Under the pieces are notes generated by a model. The model was given only the letters and a program-made list of their open reading frames with translations. It was not told the DNA's origin and did not search any database. From Flavobacteriales bacterium (GTDB lineage: Bacteria; Bacteroidota; Bacteroidia; Flavobacteriales; CAJXXR01), in the NCBI GenBank assembly GCA_025210805.1, contig JAOAQX010000019.1, positions 38,425 through 102,424 of the forward strand: DNA of 64,000 nucleotides, in the 5' to 3' direction. Below, piece by piece: positions 36,701 to 45,084 of this stretch. Each line of letters starts with the position of its first letter. Position 1 is the first letter of the stretch. The position numbers and the translations under genes were made by a program.

Positions 36701-36892
36701 TTCAAACCACCCCAAGTGCTTATCTATTTTATTAGATAAGGTGATAATGTCAAGTAAAGAGTCGGAGTTGGTTTTGGTAATTTCAAAATCCACTTTTCCA
36801 GAACTACGATTGGATAATGTATGTTTTATAAAGTTCTGAGCTTGAATCGAAAAGCTAAACGATAGAAAAAAGAGAATACCTATTAATCTCAT
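33764..36892 (-). CDS. Large secreted FG-GAP/VCBS-repeat protein with T9SS sorting domain
   Basis: The 1042-residue protein has a signal peptide (MRLIGILFFLSFSFSIQAQ). Residues 100-750 hold at least eight calcium-binding FG-GAP-like loops (DFNNDSLADIVF, DIDNDGYLDIVTL, DFDNDLDIVC, DWDQDGDIDLHC, DMNNDSIADIVT, DYDFDGIRDC, DFDQDQDLDIIHL, DYDNDGDIDLVG), probably forming a beta-propeller. Residues 760-900 contain three modules of the type C-x-SY-x-PSG... GxYxD... GCDSI. The end (ILGRKALSYKG... FAKGVYIIHLNYHNKIRSFKFMNL) is a type A T9SS domain. It is likely a cell-surface or secreted binding protein. It stands alone; its substrate is unknown. Confidence 0.8.
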   Translation of the reverse strand: MRLIGILFFLSFSFSIQAQNFIKHTLSNRSSGKVDFEITKTNSDSLLDIITLSNKIDKHLGWFEQNSNFFHYSAIENTPEFDLIETSYNPQNDSLLLVTYSSYDSTLHHYHQVNGGFTLSYIENLPWTIQNFFYQDFDNDGVQEFLFLPQNDSIQIHFANNNHLTLPILSDSIDKIRVFDYYEDSFPDIFIQTKNNKFFFFKNSFGTSFSKESFPTDTTKTIQSFDFYKQPDSLNHEIYLAYENTDTLSVFYKNNFNLSFHRNIISPSQNLQELIIKDFNNDSLADIVFKNKTMDSLFYISDFENNTNDTIIISKRILSLEKWISEDIDNDGYLDIVTLSERNGQLTIFKFQGGGFSEQIISKQTVLPLTHFVDIDFDNDLDIVCTDKIDTGRIVDDLMEIGIFENKGNDNFEYHFLIEDKVYHYPQKLYAKTIQKGNRMDIYYRSHTALLSFLIDVTNYDYVEKYFVYHSGLHSFNQVIEHDWDQDGDIDLHCYKYNSAVFYANNDSNYFHFGAYWSSKKIEEPNTFGIMDMNNDSIADIVTCDDRHNIMYYTPTTNNSLAKFSSTPDNTHQINKLGTHSYFWLKDYDFDGIRDCISLNTNQDSMFFYQNNGLGNFQNKEHINFPIGNFKAPSEVGFPHNIIIEDFDQDQDLDIIHLSMLYEDTLWNQYEIGYSFRVFLNNGANTFHSYKIDTLLPIVKPYYYRHIRQSLIHKPIAAKDYDNDGDIDLVGRWNGDLVYYENNICVSSHTIIDSICESYTSPSGNNIYYTSGTYIDIIPNHKGCDSIITLHLTRITSSDTLSISTCEGYLTKKGNFLSSSGVYSETFQNHLNCDSIVVYDLTILQNRDSFNIQECSEYTLPNGDIIEQSGLYIDSAINVNGCDSVSIFDIEITLPKIELIIENETLKITNPNITLDSLHWIDCVNKQVIKKNQDSFTPPKNRRYFCNFFKNNCVFSTDCIRLSEEAPSIESIGFHKNNFYILFEDNVDELEIEIIDILGRKALSYKGINVMDFESPKEFAKGVYIIHLNYHNKIRSFKFMNL

Positions 36893-37228
36893 TGAAAAGA
36901 TGTTTTTTGGAAATTATTATCAATTTTAAAATACAACTAATCTTCGTTATGAAGAGCCTAGTTGTTAAGTGTTTTAGGAATTTTGAAACTGATTTATTTT
37001 TTCAAATATAGCTAAAAATTGATTGAAATTTAGGTCAATTTCTCACTGTATTTTTTATTATCGGATGGGTGAAAAAGTATTTTAGTTACAAAAGGAGTTA
37101 TTATCGACATCTAACTATCCGAAAAATTGTATATCGTTATGATTATAGTTTTGAGGTCAATTAACCAGAACTAGGTAAAATTTCATTTCGGTTTTTTTTT
37201 GTATTTTAGGATGAAAAATAACTTTGAA
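36893..37228. other. Intergenic region between the FG-GAP protein and DUF1801 genes
   Basis: This divergent intergenic stretch of about 335 bases must carry promoters for both flanking genes. It is AT-rich. The segment before the DUF1801 start (AACCAGAACTAG near 37160) resembles the bases before the duplicated fragment at 33.4 kb. No further structure is evident. Confidence 0.4.
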
Positions 37229-37648
37229 ATGAGTCAAAATAAAACACAACCCACCAAACTATCTGTAGAAGAATTTTTAGGGAATATCACGCCAGAGCAA
37301 AAACAAAAAGACTGTAGATCTCTTGTTGAATTAATGAAAAAAGTGTCTGGTCATGATCCCGTGATGTGGGGGAATATTATTGGTTTTGATCAATATCATT
37401 ACAAATATGATAGTGGGAGAGAAGGGGATTTTTTTAAGATTGGATTTGCTCCAAGGGCAAAGAATATTGCCGTATATGCTGCTGCTTATAATGATGATCT
37501 AGATGAGAAAAAGAAGCAACTCGGTAAAATTAAACTTGGCAAAAGCTGTATTTATATCAACAAGCTTGAGCAAGTAAACGAGGAACTTTTAGGTGAAATT
37601 CTTAAAGAAAGTATTGAAATTATAGAGAAGCGTTATCCTACAGAGTAA
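37229..37648 (+). CDS. DUF1801 domain protein
   Basis: The start at ATG 37229-37231 is supported by the duplicated fragment at 33453, which keeps an ATG at the same place; a TTG at 37199 is in frame but unlikely. The 139-residue cytoplasmic protein shows the DUF1801 (YdhG-like) pattern: ELMKKVSGHDPVMWGNIIGFDQYHYKYDSGREGDFFKIGFAPRAKNIAVY, then KLGKSCIYINKLEQV. The function of this family is not well established. It is a single gene, followed after 2 bases by a repeat element. Confidence 0.82.
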   Translation: MSQNKTQPTKLSVEEFLGNITPEQKQKDCRSLVELMKKVSGHDPVMWGNIIGFDQYHYKYDSGREGDFFKIGFAPRAKNIAVYAAAYNDDLDEKKKQLGKIKLGKSCIYINKLEQVNEELLGEILKESIEIIEKRYPTE

Positions 37649-37649
37649 A

Positions 37650-37763
37650 TTAATACCATTTACGGTGTTAATTTACTCATAGGTATAATGCCGATACATT
37701 GCTAAAAGCCAGTTATGAACGCAGTGAAATAAGTGGGTAATTTTAGCAAGTAAACGGTATAAT
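37650..37763 (+). repeat. Dispersed palindromic element, family 1, copy at 37.7 kb
   Basis: It begins TTAATACCATTTACGGTGTT just after the DUF1801 stop, passes through TATAATGCCGATACATTGCT and CCAGTTATGAA, and ends AAGTAAACGGTATAATT, an inverted copy of the start. It aligns over its whole length with the copy at 20993-21099 and in part with the copies at 19.0 and 25.1 kb. Confidence 0.65.
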
Positions 37764-37802
37764 TAGGAATGTTAAAAAGAGGAATTAAAATCTCTTAAAA
37801 AC

Positions 37803-37854
37803 AAAAAAAAACTGGCATAAAAATGAAGAATTTCATCTCTATGCCAGTTTTTTA
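37803..37854 (-). terminator. Terminator after ccsBA
   Basis: AAAAAACTGGCAT pairs with ATGCCAGTTTTTT around a 26-base loop that itself contains a small GAA-TTC hairpin. The minus strand continues with a T run. It lies about 12 bases past the stop. Confidence 0.75.
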
Positions 37855-37865
37855 AAATACGGATA

Positions 37866-40800
37866 TTATTTCGATAGTTTATTGTAACGACTAGCTAATA
37901 CGCTAATAATTAATACTACAAAAATTGTAATCCATGCCCAAAGTGGGAAAACAGGAGTTTCTCCACGAGCATAAGAGTGTAAACCTTTAGTAAGATAATA
38001 ATTTACTCCAAAAAAGGTCATCAAAACGGTAGAGAATCCCCAGACCGAAGCAATATTAAAGGTGTAGATGTTTTTCATTTTAGGAATGAATCGGAAATGA
38101 AGGATCATTCCATAAATAAGGATAATGACCATTGCCCAAGTTTCTTTTGAGTCCCATCCCCAGTATCTTCCCCAAGATTCGTTTGCCCAAATCCCACCAA
38201 GAAAAGTACCAACAGTAGCCAGTGCCAATCCGATAGAAATATTCATTTCATTTACAAAAGTAAGTTCTGTGAGGAGGGAGTTAAAGTATTTGAATCGTTC
38301 TTTTTTTACGAAAATCATCAAAATCAAATTGATCAGTCCAAGGATAAAGGCTAGGCCAAAGAATCCGTAAGAGATCGTAAGAGCTGCCACGTGAATGATA
38401 AGCCAATAAGATTTTAAAACAGGTTGTAAATTCGTAAGTTGAGGGTCATAACTACTTAGCGAGGCCGTCATAAGGATAAAAAATGCCAATAAGGCCGTTG
38501 CTGCTAAAGTAAGTTTGGAATATCTTGCAAACAAAAATCCTGAAAATAATCCTGCCCAAGCTATGAGTAATAAGGCTTCGTAACCATTACTCCATGGAGC
38601 ATGTCCAGAAAGATACCAACGCATTCCCATACCATAAGTATGATATGCAAAAGCAATAAATAGAATTCCAGAAAAAATTCTCAAAGGCCATTTAATGGCT
38701 AAGTTGTACTTTTTTGTGTTTTTATTTTTAGAAACAATATCGGCGAAAGCTAATACCAACAATACCAAAGCTAAAATTGAATAATAGCGTTGGAGTTTTT
38801 TGAAAATATTTTGTTGGTTATAAGAAATTTCTTGTTCAATCTGTTTTTCAGAAGGAAGAATAGAAGGATCTTCTTTTTGTCTTTGGATTTTAGCTAATGA
38901 GCTTACAATTTTATCTGAGAGTTCATAATCACCATTTTCTTTGGCATCTAAAAGGGAGATAATATAAAGTTTGAGCACACTAGAATAAGTGATTTCATTA
39001 TTTTCTACAACCTCTTGTTTATCATTCATCATAGCCCCAATAGGTGCATGAGCAAGGGAATCAGACCAAGTCATCCATTCGTGATTTGGAGAATTTGGTT
39101 TTGGAAAAATCTTAAGGAATTCCCCTCGCATTGCCATCATAAAAACATTTACTCTTTCGTCTAGTTTTATGACTTCTTTGTCTAGATAGTTTTGTTTTGC
39201 AGCATCTTTTCTAAAAGCTTCTTCTACTTGTTTTTGGATTTTATACTCCATTTTTGAGCTAAACAAATCGTTGTAACTCAAGTAGCGGCTATCACCCAGT
39301 CCGAGGTCTTTTGCCAGTCCAGCATCTCTTAGGTAAATCATTTTCTGATTTTTCCAGAAATCCACATTAATCATTACATCCAAAATAAACTGTTTGGCAG
39401 TTTGCGTACTTCCATCAGTAGTTTTTATTTGATCTTTTTTGGATATTTTTCTGAGGATATCAATGGCTAAACTGTTTACAGGTTGGAATCTTCCATCCAT
39501 GGTTTGTACCAGAAGTTTTGCAAACTGATCGGCATGTGTTTTAGATAATTCAATAAATTTTTTGTTAGGATTTTTTCCTATCTGGCTTCTATCCATATTA
39601 ATTCCACCATGATTTTGTGATCCCAAAGAAGGTTTTTCTTCAGCATGATTATGGTCATGGTGACTGTGGTCATGATCGCTATGATCATGTTTGTGGGTAG
39701 AATCTTGAGCAAAACCTGCAAAAGATAGCATAGAAAACAAAACGATTAATCCAGATTTGAGTCGTTTTTTTCTTGATTGAATAATCATTCTTCGAATAGT
39801 ATTAAAACGAGAGTTTTTGTCAAAATGGATAAAGATAAACCCTAAAATCAATAAGAAATATCCAAAATATGTTACAAATGTTCCCGCTTTATCATGGTTG
39901 ACAGATAGGCGTGTTCCCAGTTCATCTTGATCATAAGAAGACTGAAAGAAACGGTACCCATCATAGTCTAAAACATTGTTCATGAAAATCTCTAAACGTT
40001 CTCTTTTGTTATTTCTTTCGTCAAAAAGAGTTACCACACTTTTATAAGAGCTCGGACTCATAGAGCCAGGGTATCTATCTAGAATGAAGTCGTTGAGATG
40101 TAAAGAAAAAGGTAGCGGGATGGTTCTAGCTCCATAACCTGCCTGTAGAAGTAAATCTCCTATTTGGAAAGAGTTTATTTGAGGAATTCTTTGGTTTCCA
40201 CCTTTGAGTTGAATAATTTTTTCTTGGTTTTGGTAAGAAATTTTTACTGAAAGTACATCGGTTGTCCCTTCTTCTTTATTTTGAGCTGGTTTGAGAACTT
40301 TTTTGGCTTTTTGATATTCTTGTTTTACCACAAATTGTGCAATACCTGCAAGATTATGAAGTTTCATAAATTCCAAATCAGCAACGGTATTTGCAGAGAT
40401 GGTGTCCTGCTTCATAGTAGCCATTTTCATGGTGTAAATTTTCACAGGCGACTGAACTTTTAGTTTTCCATTTTCTTTGAAGACTAAAATATCATCTGGG
40501 TTGTCTGATTTGTTTTTGTAGGCAATAGCAACAGGACCAATTCTTTTACTTTCTCCTTCTTGAAGAATTAAGGTCACTCTTCCTGTTTCATCAGCCGTAA
40601 TGATTTCTAAAATATCTTTACCACCTTCCATATGCTCTTCAAAGCTTTCAGTGGCATTGGGGATAAAATCTACATATTCGATTTTTAGATCTTCATGTCC
40701 CTCAAATTTAATTTTTGCATCAAAATCATTATCAAAATCTTCGGTCATATAAAGATGCTTATAATAAGCTTTTCTTTGTTTTCCGTCTGCCATAAAAACC

Positions 40801-41171
40801 TGTAAATAAGGCTCAATACTATACATCAAATTGGTTTTCTCTCCTTCTCTGATTGGCATCAGTCCTTCAAATCCTGTAAAACGAGTTATGGCGGCTCCTG
40901 CAATAATCACAATTAAGGCAAAATGCATTAAAAAAGTCGAGATTTTTTCTTTGCTGAGAAGTTTGTATTTTGGAATATGAAGAATAAAGTTGATGACTAA
41001 AAGAATTATCAGAACTTCAAACCAACGCGCGTTATAGATCAATACTTTGGCCGTGATGGTATCCCATCTTTCTTCTATAAAAGTTGCAGCTCCGATAGAG
41101 ATTCCGAATATCAACAAAAGTACGAGTGCTAGCTTGGAAGATGCTAATACATCAAGTATTTTATTCTTCAT
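37866..41171 (-). CDS. ccsBA: Fused cytochrome c biogenesis protein CcsBA (ResB-CcsA) with His-rich insert
   Basis: I chose ATG 41169-41171, giving 1101 residues and MKNKILDVLASSKLALVLLL; the open frame continues upstream without family similarity. Residues 1-480 match ResB/CcsB: two early spans, a large periplasmic domain (TRFTGFEGLMPIREGE), and a third span. A hydrophobic segment and the His-rich run HKHDHSDHDHSHHDHNH follow near residue 520, then a periplasmic region of about 250 residues. The C-terminal 300 residues are CcsA with the heme-handling WGWDSKETWAM motif. The System II synthase exports heme and attaches it to CXXCH cysteines. The His-rich stretch might bind a metal; this is inference. 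Confidence 0.92.
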   Translation of the reverse strand: MKNKILDVLASSKLALVLLLIFGISIGAATFIEERWDTITAKVLIYNARWFEVLIILLVINFILHIPKYKLLSKEKISTFLMHFALIVIIAGAAITRFTGFEGLMPIREGEKTNLMYSIEPYLQVFMADGKQRKAYYKHLYMTEDFDNDFDAKIKFEGHEDLKIEYVDFIPNATESFEEHMEGGKDILEIITADETGRVTLILQEGESKRIGPVAIAYKNKSDNPDDILVFKENGKLKVQSPVKIYTMKMATMKQDTISANTVADLEFMKLHNLAGIAQFVVKQEYQKAKKVLKPAQNKEEGTTDVLSVKISYQNQEKIIQLKGGNQRIPQINSFQIGDLLLQAGYGARTIPLPFSLHLNDFILDRYPGSMSPSSYKSVVTLFDERNNKRERLEIFMNNVLDYDGYRFFQSSYDQDELGTRLSVNHDKAGTFVTYFGYFLLILGFIFIHFDKNSRFNTIRRMIIQSRKKRLKSGLIVLFSMLSFAGFAQDSTHKHDHSDHDHSHHDHNHAEEKPSLGSQNHGGINMDRSQIGKNPNKKFIELSKTHADQFAKLLVQTMDGRFQPVNSLAIDILRKISKKDQIKTTDGSTQTAKQFILDVMINVDFWKNQKMIYLRDAGLAKDLGLGDSRYLSYNDLFSSKMEYKIQKQVEEAFRKDAAKQNYLDKEVIKLDERVNVFMMAMRGEFLKIFPKPNSPNHEWMTWSDSLAHAPIGAMMNDKQEVVENNEITYSSVLKLYIISLLDAKENGDYELSDKIVSSLAKIQRQKEDPSILPSEKQIEQEISYNQQNIFKKLQRYYSILALVLLVLAFADIVSKNKNTKKYNLAIKWPLRIFSGILFIAFAYHTYGMGMRWYLSGHAPWSNGYEALLLIAWAGLFSGFLFARYSKLTLAATALLAFFILMTASLSSYDPQLTNLQPVLKSYWLIIHVAALTISYGFFGLAFILGLINLILMIFVKKERFKYFNSLLTELTFVNEMNISIGLALATVGTFLGGIWANESWGRYWGWDSKETWAMVIILIYGMILHFRFIPKMKNIYTFNIASVWGFSTVLMTFFGVNYYLTKGLHSYARGETPVFPLWAWITIFVVLIISVLASRYNKLSK

Positions 41172-41377
41172 AATGGTGGGTTGTTTTTTACACTGCAAAT
41201 ATACCCTCAAAGAAGTTTTAATTAACACTATTTTAAAGATATTTAACCATCCTTTTATGAGTTGATTTTAATATTATTTGTTTAATATTTTTTGTAATAT
41301 GGGTAATATGTTTTAAAAACTAACAATATGTTAATAAATTAAAAATTGAAATTAACTTCGCTTAAAATACTAGAAAA

Positions 41378-42670
41378 ATGAAGGTACTAAAATTCGGAGG
41401 AACCTCAGTAGGTACAGCGGATAGAATGCTGAAGGTGAGAGATATTGTGATGAGTCAAACTGATTCTTGTATAGTTGTTTTGTCTGCTTTAAGTGGAACA
41501 ACAAATGAGTTGGAGCTCATCACAAAAAAAACAGAAGATAAAGAAAGAAGAATTGAGAGTCTTAAAGAGCACTATGATTGTTATATAAAAAATCTTTTTG
41601 AGGATCCAGAAAAATGTCAATTGGCACAAGATTGTGTTGATTACTATTTTGGTAAATTGAGGGAATATTGTGAAGATGTTGAGTTGAATAAAAAAGGAAT
41701 TCTGGCAATTGGTGAACAGATTTCTAATCATTTGTTTACCATATTATTATCAGTAAGTGCTGTGTCAAATATGCTCATGTCAGCTCTAGATTTAATTAGA
41801 ATAAACGAATCCGAAGAGCCAGATTATCCATATATAAATCAGGCTGTAAAAACTTTTTTTTCCAAAAACGAAGGATTGGCTTGTTATGTTTGTCCAGGGT
41901 ATATTTGTCGAAATTCTTTTGGAGAAATTGATAATTTAAAACGTGGAGGAAGCGATTTTACGGCTACAATTCTTGCCAATATTGTTGAGGCGAGTTTTGT
42001 GGAAATATGGACAGATATTGATGGAATGCATAATAATGATCCAAGGATTGTGGAGCACGCTTCGCCAATACGTCATTTGAGTTATGAGGAGGCATCAGAA
42101 TTGGCGTATTTTGGAGCAAAAATTCTACATCCTTCTTGTATTTTACCCGTTATGCAAAAGAAAATACCTGTAGTGTTGAAAAATACTTTGTTTCCGCATG
42201 AGCAAGGAACAAAGATAAATGCAGTGAGAAGAAAAGAGGGAATTCGTGCAATTGCGGCAAAAGATCATATAACGATGATTAATATTTTGTCTGATAGAAT
42301 GCTTAATACTTATGGTTTTCTTAGGAAAGTTTTTGAAATTTTTGAAAAATATCAAACGCCTATTGATATGATTACAACTTCTGAAGTAGCAGTTTCTCTA
42401 ACTATTGATAATATGCAATTTCTGAGTCAAATTACCGATGAGCTATGTGCGTTTAGTAAAGTGGAGGTCTATAAAAAACAAACCATAATTTGTATAGTTG
42501 GAGATTTTTCACCAGAAAAGCCATCAGTTGGTAGTCGTGTTTTATCATCTTTATCTTCCATTCCATTGCGTATGGTATCGTATGGTGGTTCTGCTTCTAA
42601 TATGTCTATTTTGATTGATGATTATTATAAAGAAGAAGCCTTAAAAATGTTGCATAAAAATCTATTTTAA
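41378..42670 (+). CDS. lysC: Aspartate kinase
   Basis: The 430-residue enzyme phosphorylates aspartate, the first step toward lysine, threonine and methionine. The N-terminal KFGGTSVG (residues 4-11) binds ATP and aspartate, and a GGSDFTATILA block and the WTDIDGMHNNDPRIV segment are typical of the kinase domain. Two ACT-like segments follow (MINILSDRMLNTYGFLRKVFEIFEKYQ and IICIVGDF... RMVSYGGSASNMSILID), where lysine or threonine may inhibit. It ends one base before the lysA start, so the pair is an operon for lysine synthesis. Its upstream region shows no recognisable lysine riboswitch. Confidence 0.94.
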   Translation: MKVLKFGGTSVGTADRMLKVRDIVMSQTDSCIVVLSALSGTTNELELITKKTEDKERRIESLKEHYDCYIKNLFEDPEKCQLAQDCVDYYFGKLREYCEDVELNKKGILAIGEQISNHLFTILLSVSAVSNMLMSALDLIRINESEEPDYPYINQAVKTFFSKNEGLACYVCPGYICRNSFGEIDNLKRGGSDFTATILANIVEASFVEIWTDIDGMHNNDPRIVEHASPIRHLSYEEASELAYFGAKILHPSCILPVMQKKIPVVLKNTLFPHEQGTKINAVRRKEGIRAIAAKDHITMINILSDRMLNTYGFLRKVFEIFEKYQTPIDMITTSEVAVSLTIDNMQFLSQITDELCAFSKVEVYKKQTIICIVGDFSPEKPSVGSRVLSSLSSIPLRMVSYGGSASNMSILIDDYYKEEALKMLHKNLF

Positions 42671-42671
42671 G

Positions 42672-43817
42672 ATGAAATTGACTTTAGATAAAATAGAAAA
42701 CCTCGAGACACCTCGTTATGTTTACGATTTGGGTATTTTAAGGAAAACTCTTAAAAGTGCTGCTTTTTGGTCAGACAAATACAATTTTCATATTCATTAT
42801 GCTGTGAAGGCAAATTTTGAAAATCGCATTCTTCAAGAAATCTCAAAAAAGGGTTTTGGTGCAGATTGTGTAAGTGGGAGAGAGGTTGAGAAGAGTATCG
42901 AAATGGGTTTTGCTCCACAAAATATTGTTTTGGCAGGTGTGGGAAAGACTGATTGGGAGATAGAGACAGCTTTGAAACAAGAAATTTCTTGTATTAATAT
43001 TGAATCTTTAGAGGAGATTGAAGTAATTAATCAAATTGCAACAAGTCTTGGTAAAACTGCAAAAATAGCTTTGAGAGTTAATCCCAATATTGATGCAAAA
43101 ACACATCCCAATATTACTACAGGATTGAAAGAGAATAAGTTTGGAATAAGAGAAGATCAATTACTTGATGCATTAAATTTGGTTCGAAACTCTCTAAACT
43201 GTCAATTTGAAGGATTACATTTTCATATCGGTAGTCAAATAACGGAGATGGATGTTTTTGAGAATCTTTGTAAAAAGGTTAATAAAATTAAGGATCAAGT
43301 CAAAGAGCAAGGTTTTGAAGTGAAGACACTTAATTTAGGAGGGGGTTTGGGTGTTGATTATTCAAAGTCAAATCATGCATCTGAGGTCGATTTTGAGTTG
43401 TTTTTTGGTACGATAGATAAAAATATTCAAAGGGAGCCTAATCAAAAAATTTGTTTTGAGTTAGGTAGAAGTCTTGTTGCTAATTGTGGTTATCTGCTTT
43501 CAAAAGTTCTCTATACTAAGAAAGGTAAAGAAAAGTCTTTTCTTATTCTGGATGCAGGAATGACAGAATTATTGCGTCCAGCACTCTATCAGGCGAGTCA
43601 TTTGGTGGAGAATATTTCATCTTCAAGTATACAGGACGCTCAATATGATGTGGTAGGTCCTATCTGTGAGTCTTCTGATATTTTTGCAAGAAATTTGAAA
43701 TTACCATTATCAAAAAGAGGTGATTTTATTGTAATTCATAGTGCTGGCGCCTACAGTAGTAGTATGGCAAATGAGTATAATTTAAGAAAGAAGTATGATC
43801 CTGTTTATCAGGGGTGA
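42672..43817 (+). CDS. lysA: Diaminopimelate decarboxylase
   Basis: The 381-residue PLP enzyme converts meso-diaminopimelate to lysine. The PLP lysine is Lys46 in IHYAVKAN, followed by FGADCVSGREVE. HFHIGSQI, LNLGGGLGVDY, ELGRSLVANCG and GPICESSDIF complete the fold-type III barrel and the active-site Cys-Glu pair. The lysC stop lies one base before the ATG. A strong terminator follows. The short C-terminus (ending RKKYDPVYQG) is normal for this group. Confidence 0.95.
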   Translation: MKLTLDKIENLETPRYVYDLGILRKTLKSAAFWSDKYNFHIHYAVKANFENRILQEISKKGFGADCVSGREVEKSIEMGFAPQNIVLAGVGKTDWEIETALKQEISCINIESLEEIEVINQIATSLGKTAKIALRVNPNIDAKTHPNITTGLKENKFGIREDQLLDALNLVRNSLNCQFEGLHFHIGSQITEMDVFENLCKKVNKIKDQVKEQGFEVKTLNLGGGLGVDYSKSNHASEVDFELFFGTIDKNIQREPNQKICFELGRSLVANCGYLLSKVLYTKKGKEKSFLILDAGMTELLRPALYQASHLVENISSSSIQDAQYDVVGPICESSDIFARNLKLPLSKRGDFIVIHSAGAYSSSMANEYNLRKKYDPVYQG

Positions 43818-43832
43818 AAGAAAGATTTTTGC

Positions 43833-43876
43833 AAAAAAAAAGGAACTTATTATATATTAATAAGTTCCTTTTTTTG
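43833..43876 (+). terminator. Terminator after lysA
   Basis: AAAAGGAACTTATT pairs with AATAAGTTCCTTTT and is followed by T residues; it is flanked by A and T runs and could act in both directions. Confidence 0.85.
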
Positions 43877-43882
43877 TATGGT

Positions 43883-44009
43883 AAAAAAGACCCCAGCTGA
43901 AAATAAAGTAATATTCGTTGTGAAATAGTGTAAAATGAAAACTCGCACCTATTTTCATTTCAGTTGTTAAATAATATTAGGGTTTAAAATAGTATCTACA
44001 CCAGGGTCT
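43883..44009 (-). ncRNA. Candidate structured RNA with a 3' U run (6S-like shape possible)
   Basis: On the minus strand a transcript of about 127 bases can fold as a rod. An outer stem pairs AGACCCTGGT with GCTGGGGTCT (10 pairs, four G-U), a middle stem pairs TAATATT with AATATTA, and an inner hairpin pairs AAATGAAAA with TTTTCATTT around a 10-base loop. Six T follow the outer stem directly, as at an intrinsic terminator. No protein is encoded. Nested stems separated by open bubbles recall 6S RNA, and a flavobacterial 6S class has been described, but I could not match a consensus. It lies convergent to lysA and downstream of rplY, with no clear TAnnTTTG promoter. Confidence 0.4.
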
Positions 44010-44430
44010 AATCTTTAAGAATTTTAATGATCGTACTTTGTTTTGCAATTGAGTATTGTTGTATTTAATTTTACTTATCCTCTCTTTTGCGTAACAAATA
44101 TAGTAAAAAATATATAACCACAATGTTATTTTATAAAAAGAGTAGATGTTTTTTTGTTTTTTTTGATGAAACTTTAATATTTATCGACCAAATGATTGTT
44201 TTGCCTTATTACTGAGTTGGCATTTTTGTTTTCTTTGGAAACTATATTATTTACAGGCTTTTTATAAAAGATCAGATTGATGTTTAGAGTAATAAATTAT
44301 TGAATAATGATGATATAATTATAGAACTTGTTACTTTTTGCTTATTTATTATAACTTAACATTGTTTTATGTGTGTTGTTTTTTATACTGAACTCAATAT
44401 GTGTGAAATGGTATTGTTTGTGTATAAAAA
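44010..44430. other. AT-rich intergenic region between the RNA candidate and rplY
   Basis: About 420 bases with no coding frame, repeat or tRNA fold that I can support. If the RNA candidate is real, its promoter should lie in the first 60 bases of this stretch. Confidence 0.4.
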
Positions 44431-44460
44431 AACGGCAAGAAAAAATGTTTTCTTGCCGTT
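44431..44460 (-). terminator. Terminator after rplY
   Basis: A perfect 13-bp stem (AACGGCAAGAAAA with TTTTCTTGCCGTT) with a 4-base loop and a run of seven T on the minus strand, 24 bases past the rplY stop. Confidence 0.9.
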
Positions 44461-44484
44461 AAATAGTTTGAAATGTTAAGGGGC

Positions 44485-45066
44485 TTATTCCTCACCTTCT
44501 TCTTCTTCTTCTTCTTTTTGTGCACCACGAGCTGTTTTCACGGCTACGATTACGGCATTTCCAGCATTAAGAATATCGAAGTTGTTTGTTTCTATTTCAG
44601 AAACACGAATTGTTTTTCCAATTCCAAGAGGAGTAACGTCTAAAACTACGTCTGATACCATATTTTCTGGTGTAGAACGTACATTTAGTTTACGCATGTT
44701 TAGTCTCAATTTACCTCCAAGCATAACTCCTTTTGCGTTTCCTGTAATTCTTACTGGAATTTGATAAGTTACTTCTTTACCTTCAGTCAACTCAATAAAA
44801 TCTGCATGCAGAATATTATCTGTTACTGGGTGAAATTGAAGATCTTTCAAAATTGCTGAATAAGTTTTTCCATTTACGTCTATTTCTAGTCTGTAAACGT
44901 TTGGAGTATAAACCAGGTTTTTGAATTGAATCTCAGGTATAGAGAAGTGTACTACTTCTTCACCTCCATAAAGAACACAAGGAACTTTTCCTTCTTTTCT
45001 TAGGGTTTTAGATTCTTTTTTCCCCAAATCCATACGCGCTTCAGCGCTCAACTTAATAGTTTCCAT
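44485..45066 (-). CDS. rplY: 50S ribosomal protein L25 (Ctc form)
   Basis: The 193-residue protein binds 5S rRNA. It has the L25 N-terminal domain (ARMDLGKKESKTLRKEGKVPCVLYGG, then HADFIEL) and the extra C-terminal beta domain of the long Ctc form, ending in an acidic tail (QKEEEEEEGEE). It lies 18 bases after prs on the same strand, a pairing common in Bacteroidota and many other bacteria, so it is probably co-transcribed with prs. Confidence 0.95.
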   Translation of the reverse strand: METIKLSAEARMDLGKKESKTLRKEGKVPCVLYGGEEVVHFSIPEIQFKNLVYTPNVYRLEIDVNGKTYSAILKDLQFHPVTDNILHADFIELTEGKEVTYQIPVRITGNAKGVMLGGKLRLNMRKLNVRSTPENMVSDVVLDVTPLGIGKTIRVSEIETNNFDILNAGNAVIVAVKTARGAQKEEEEEEGEE

Positions 45067-45084
45067 TGGTTTGTGTTTATAGTG

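Noticed and set aside
41229..41377. Leader of lysC considered as a lysine riboswitch
   Set aside because: Only about 150 AT-rich bases are present, without the conserved lysine-aptamer stems.
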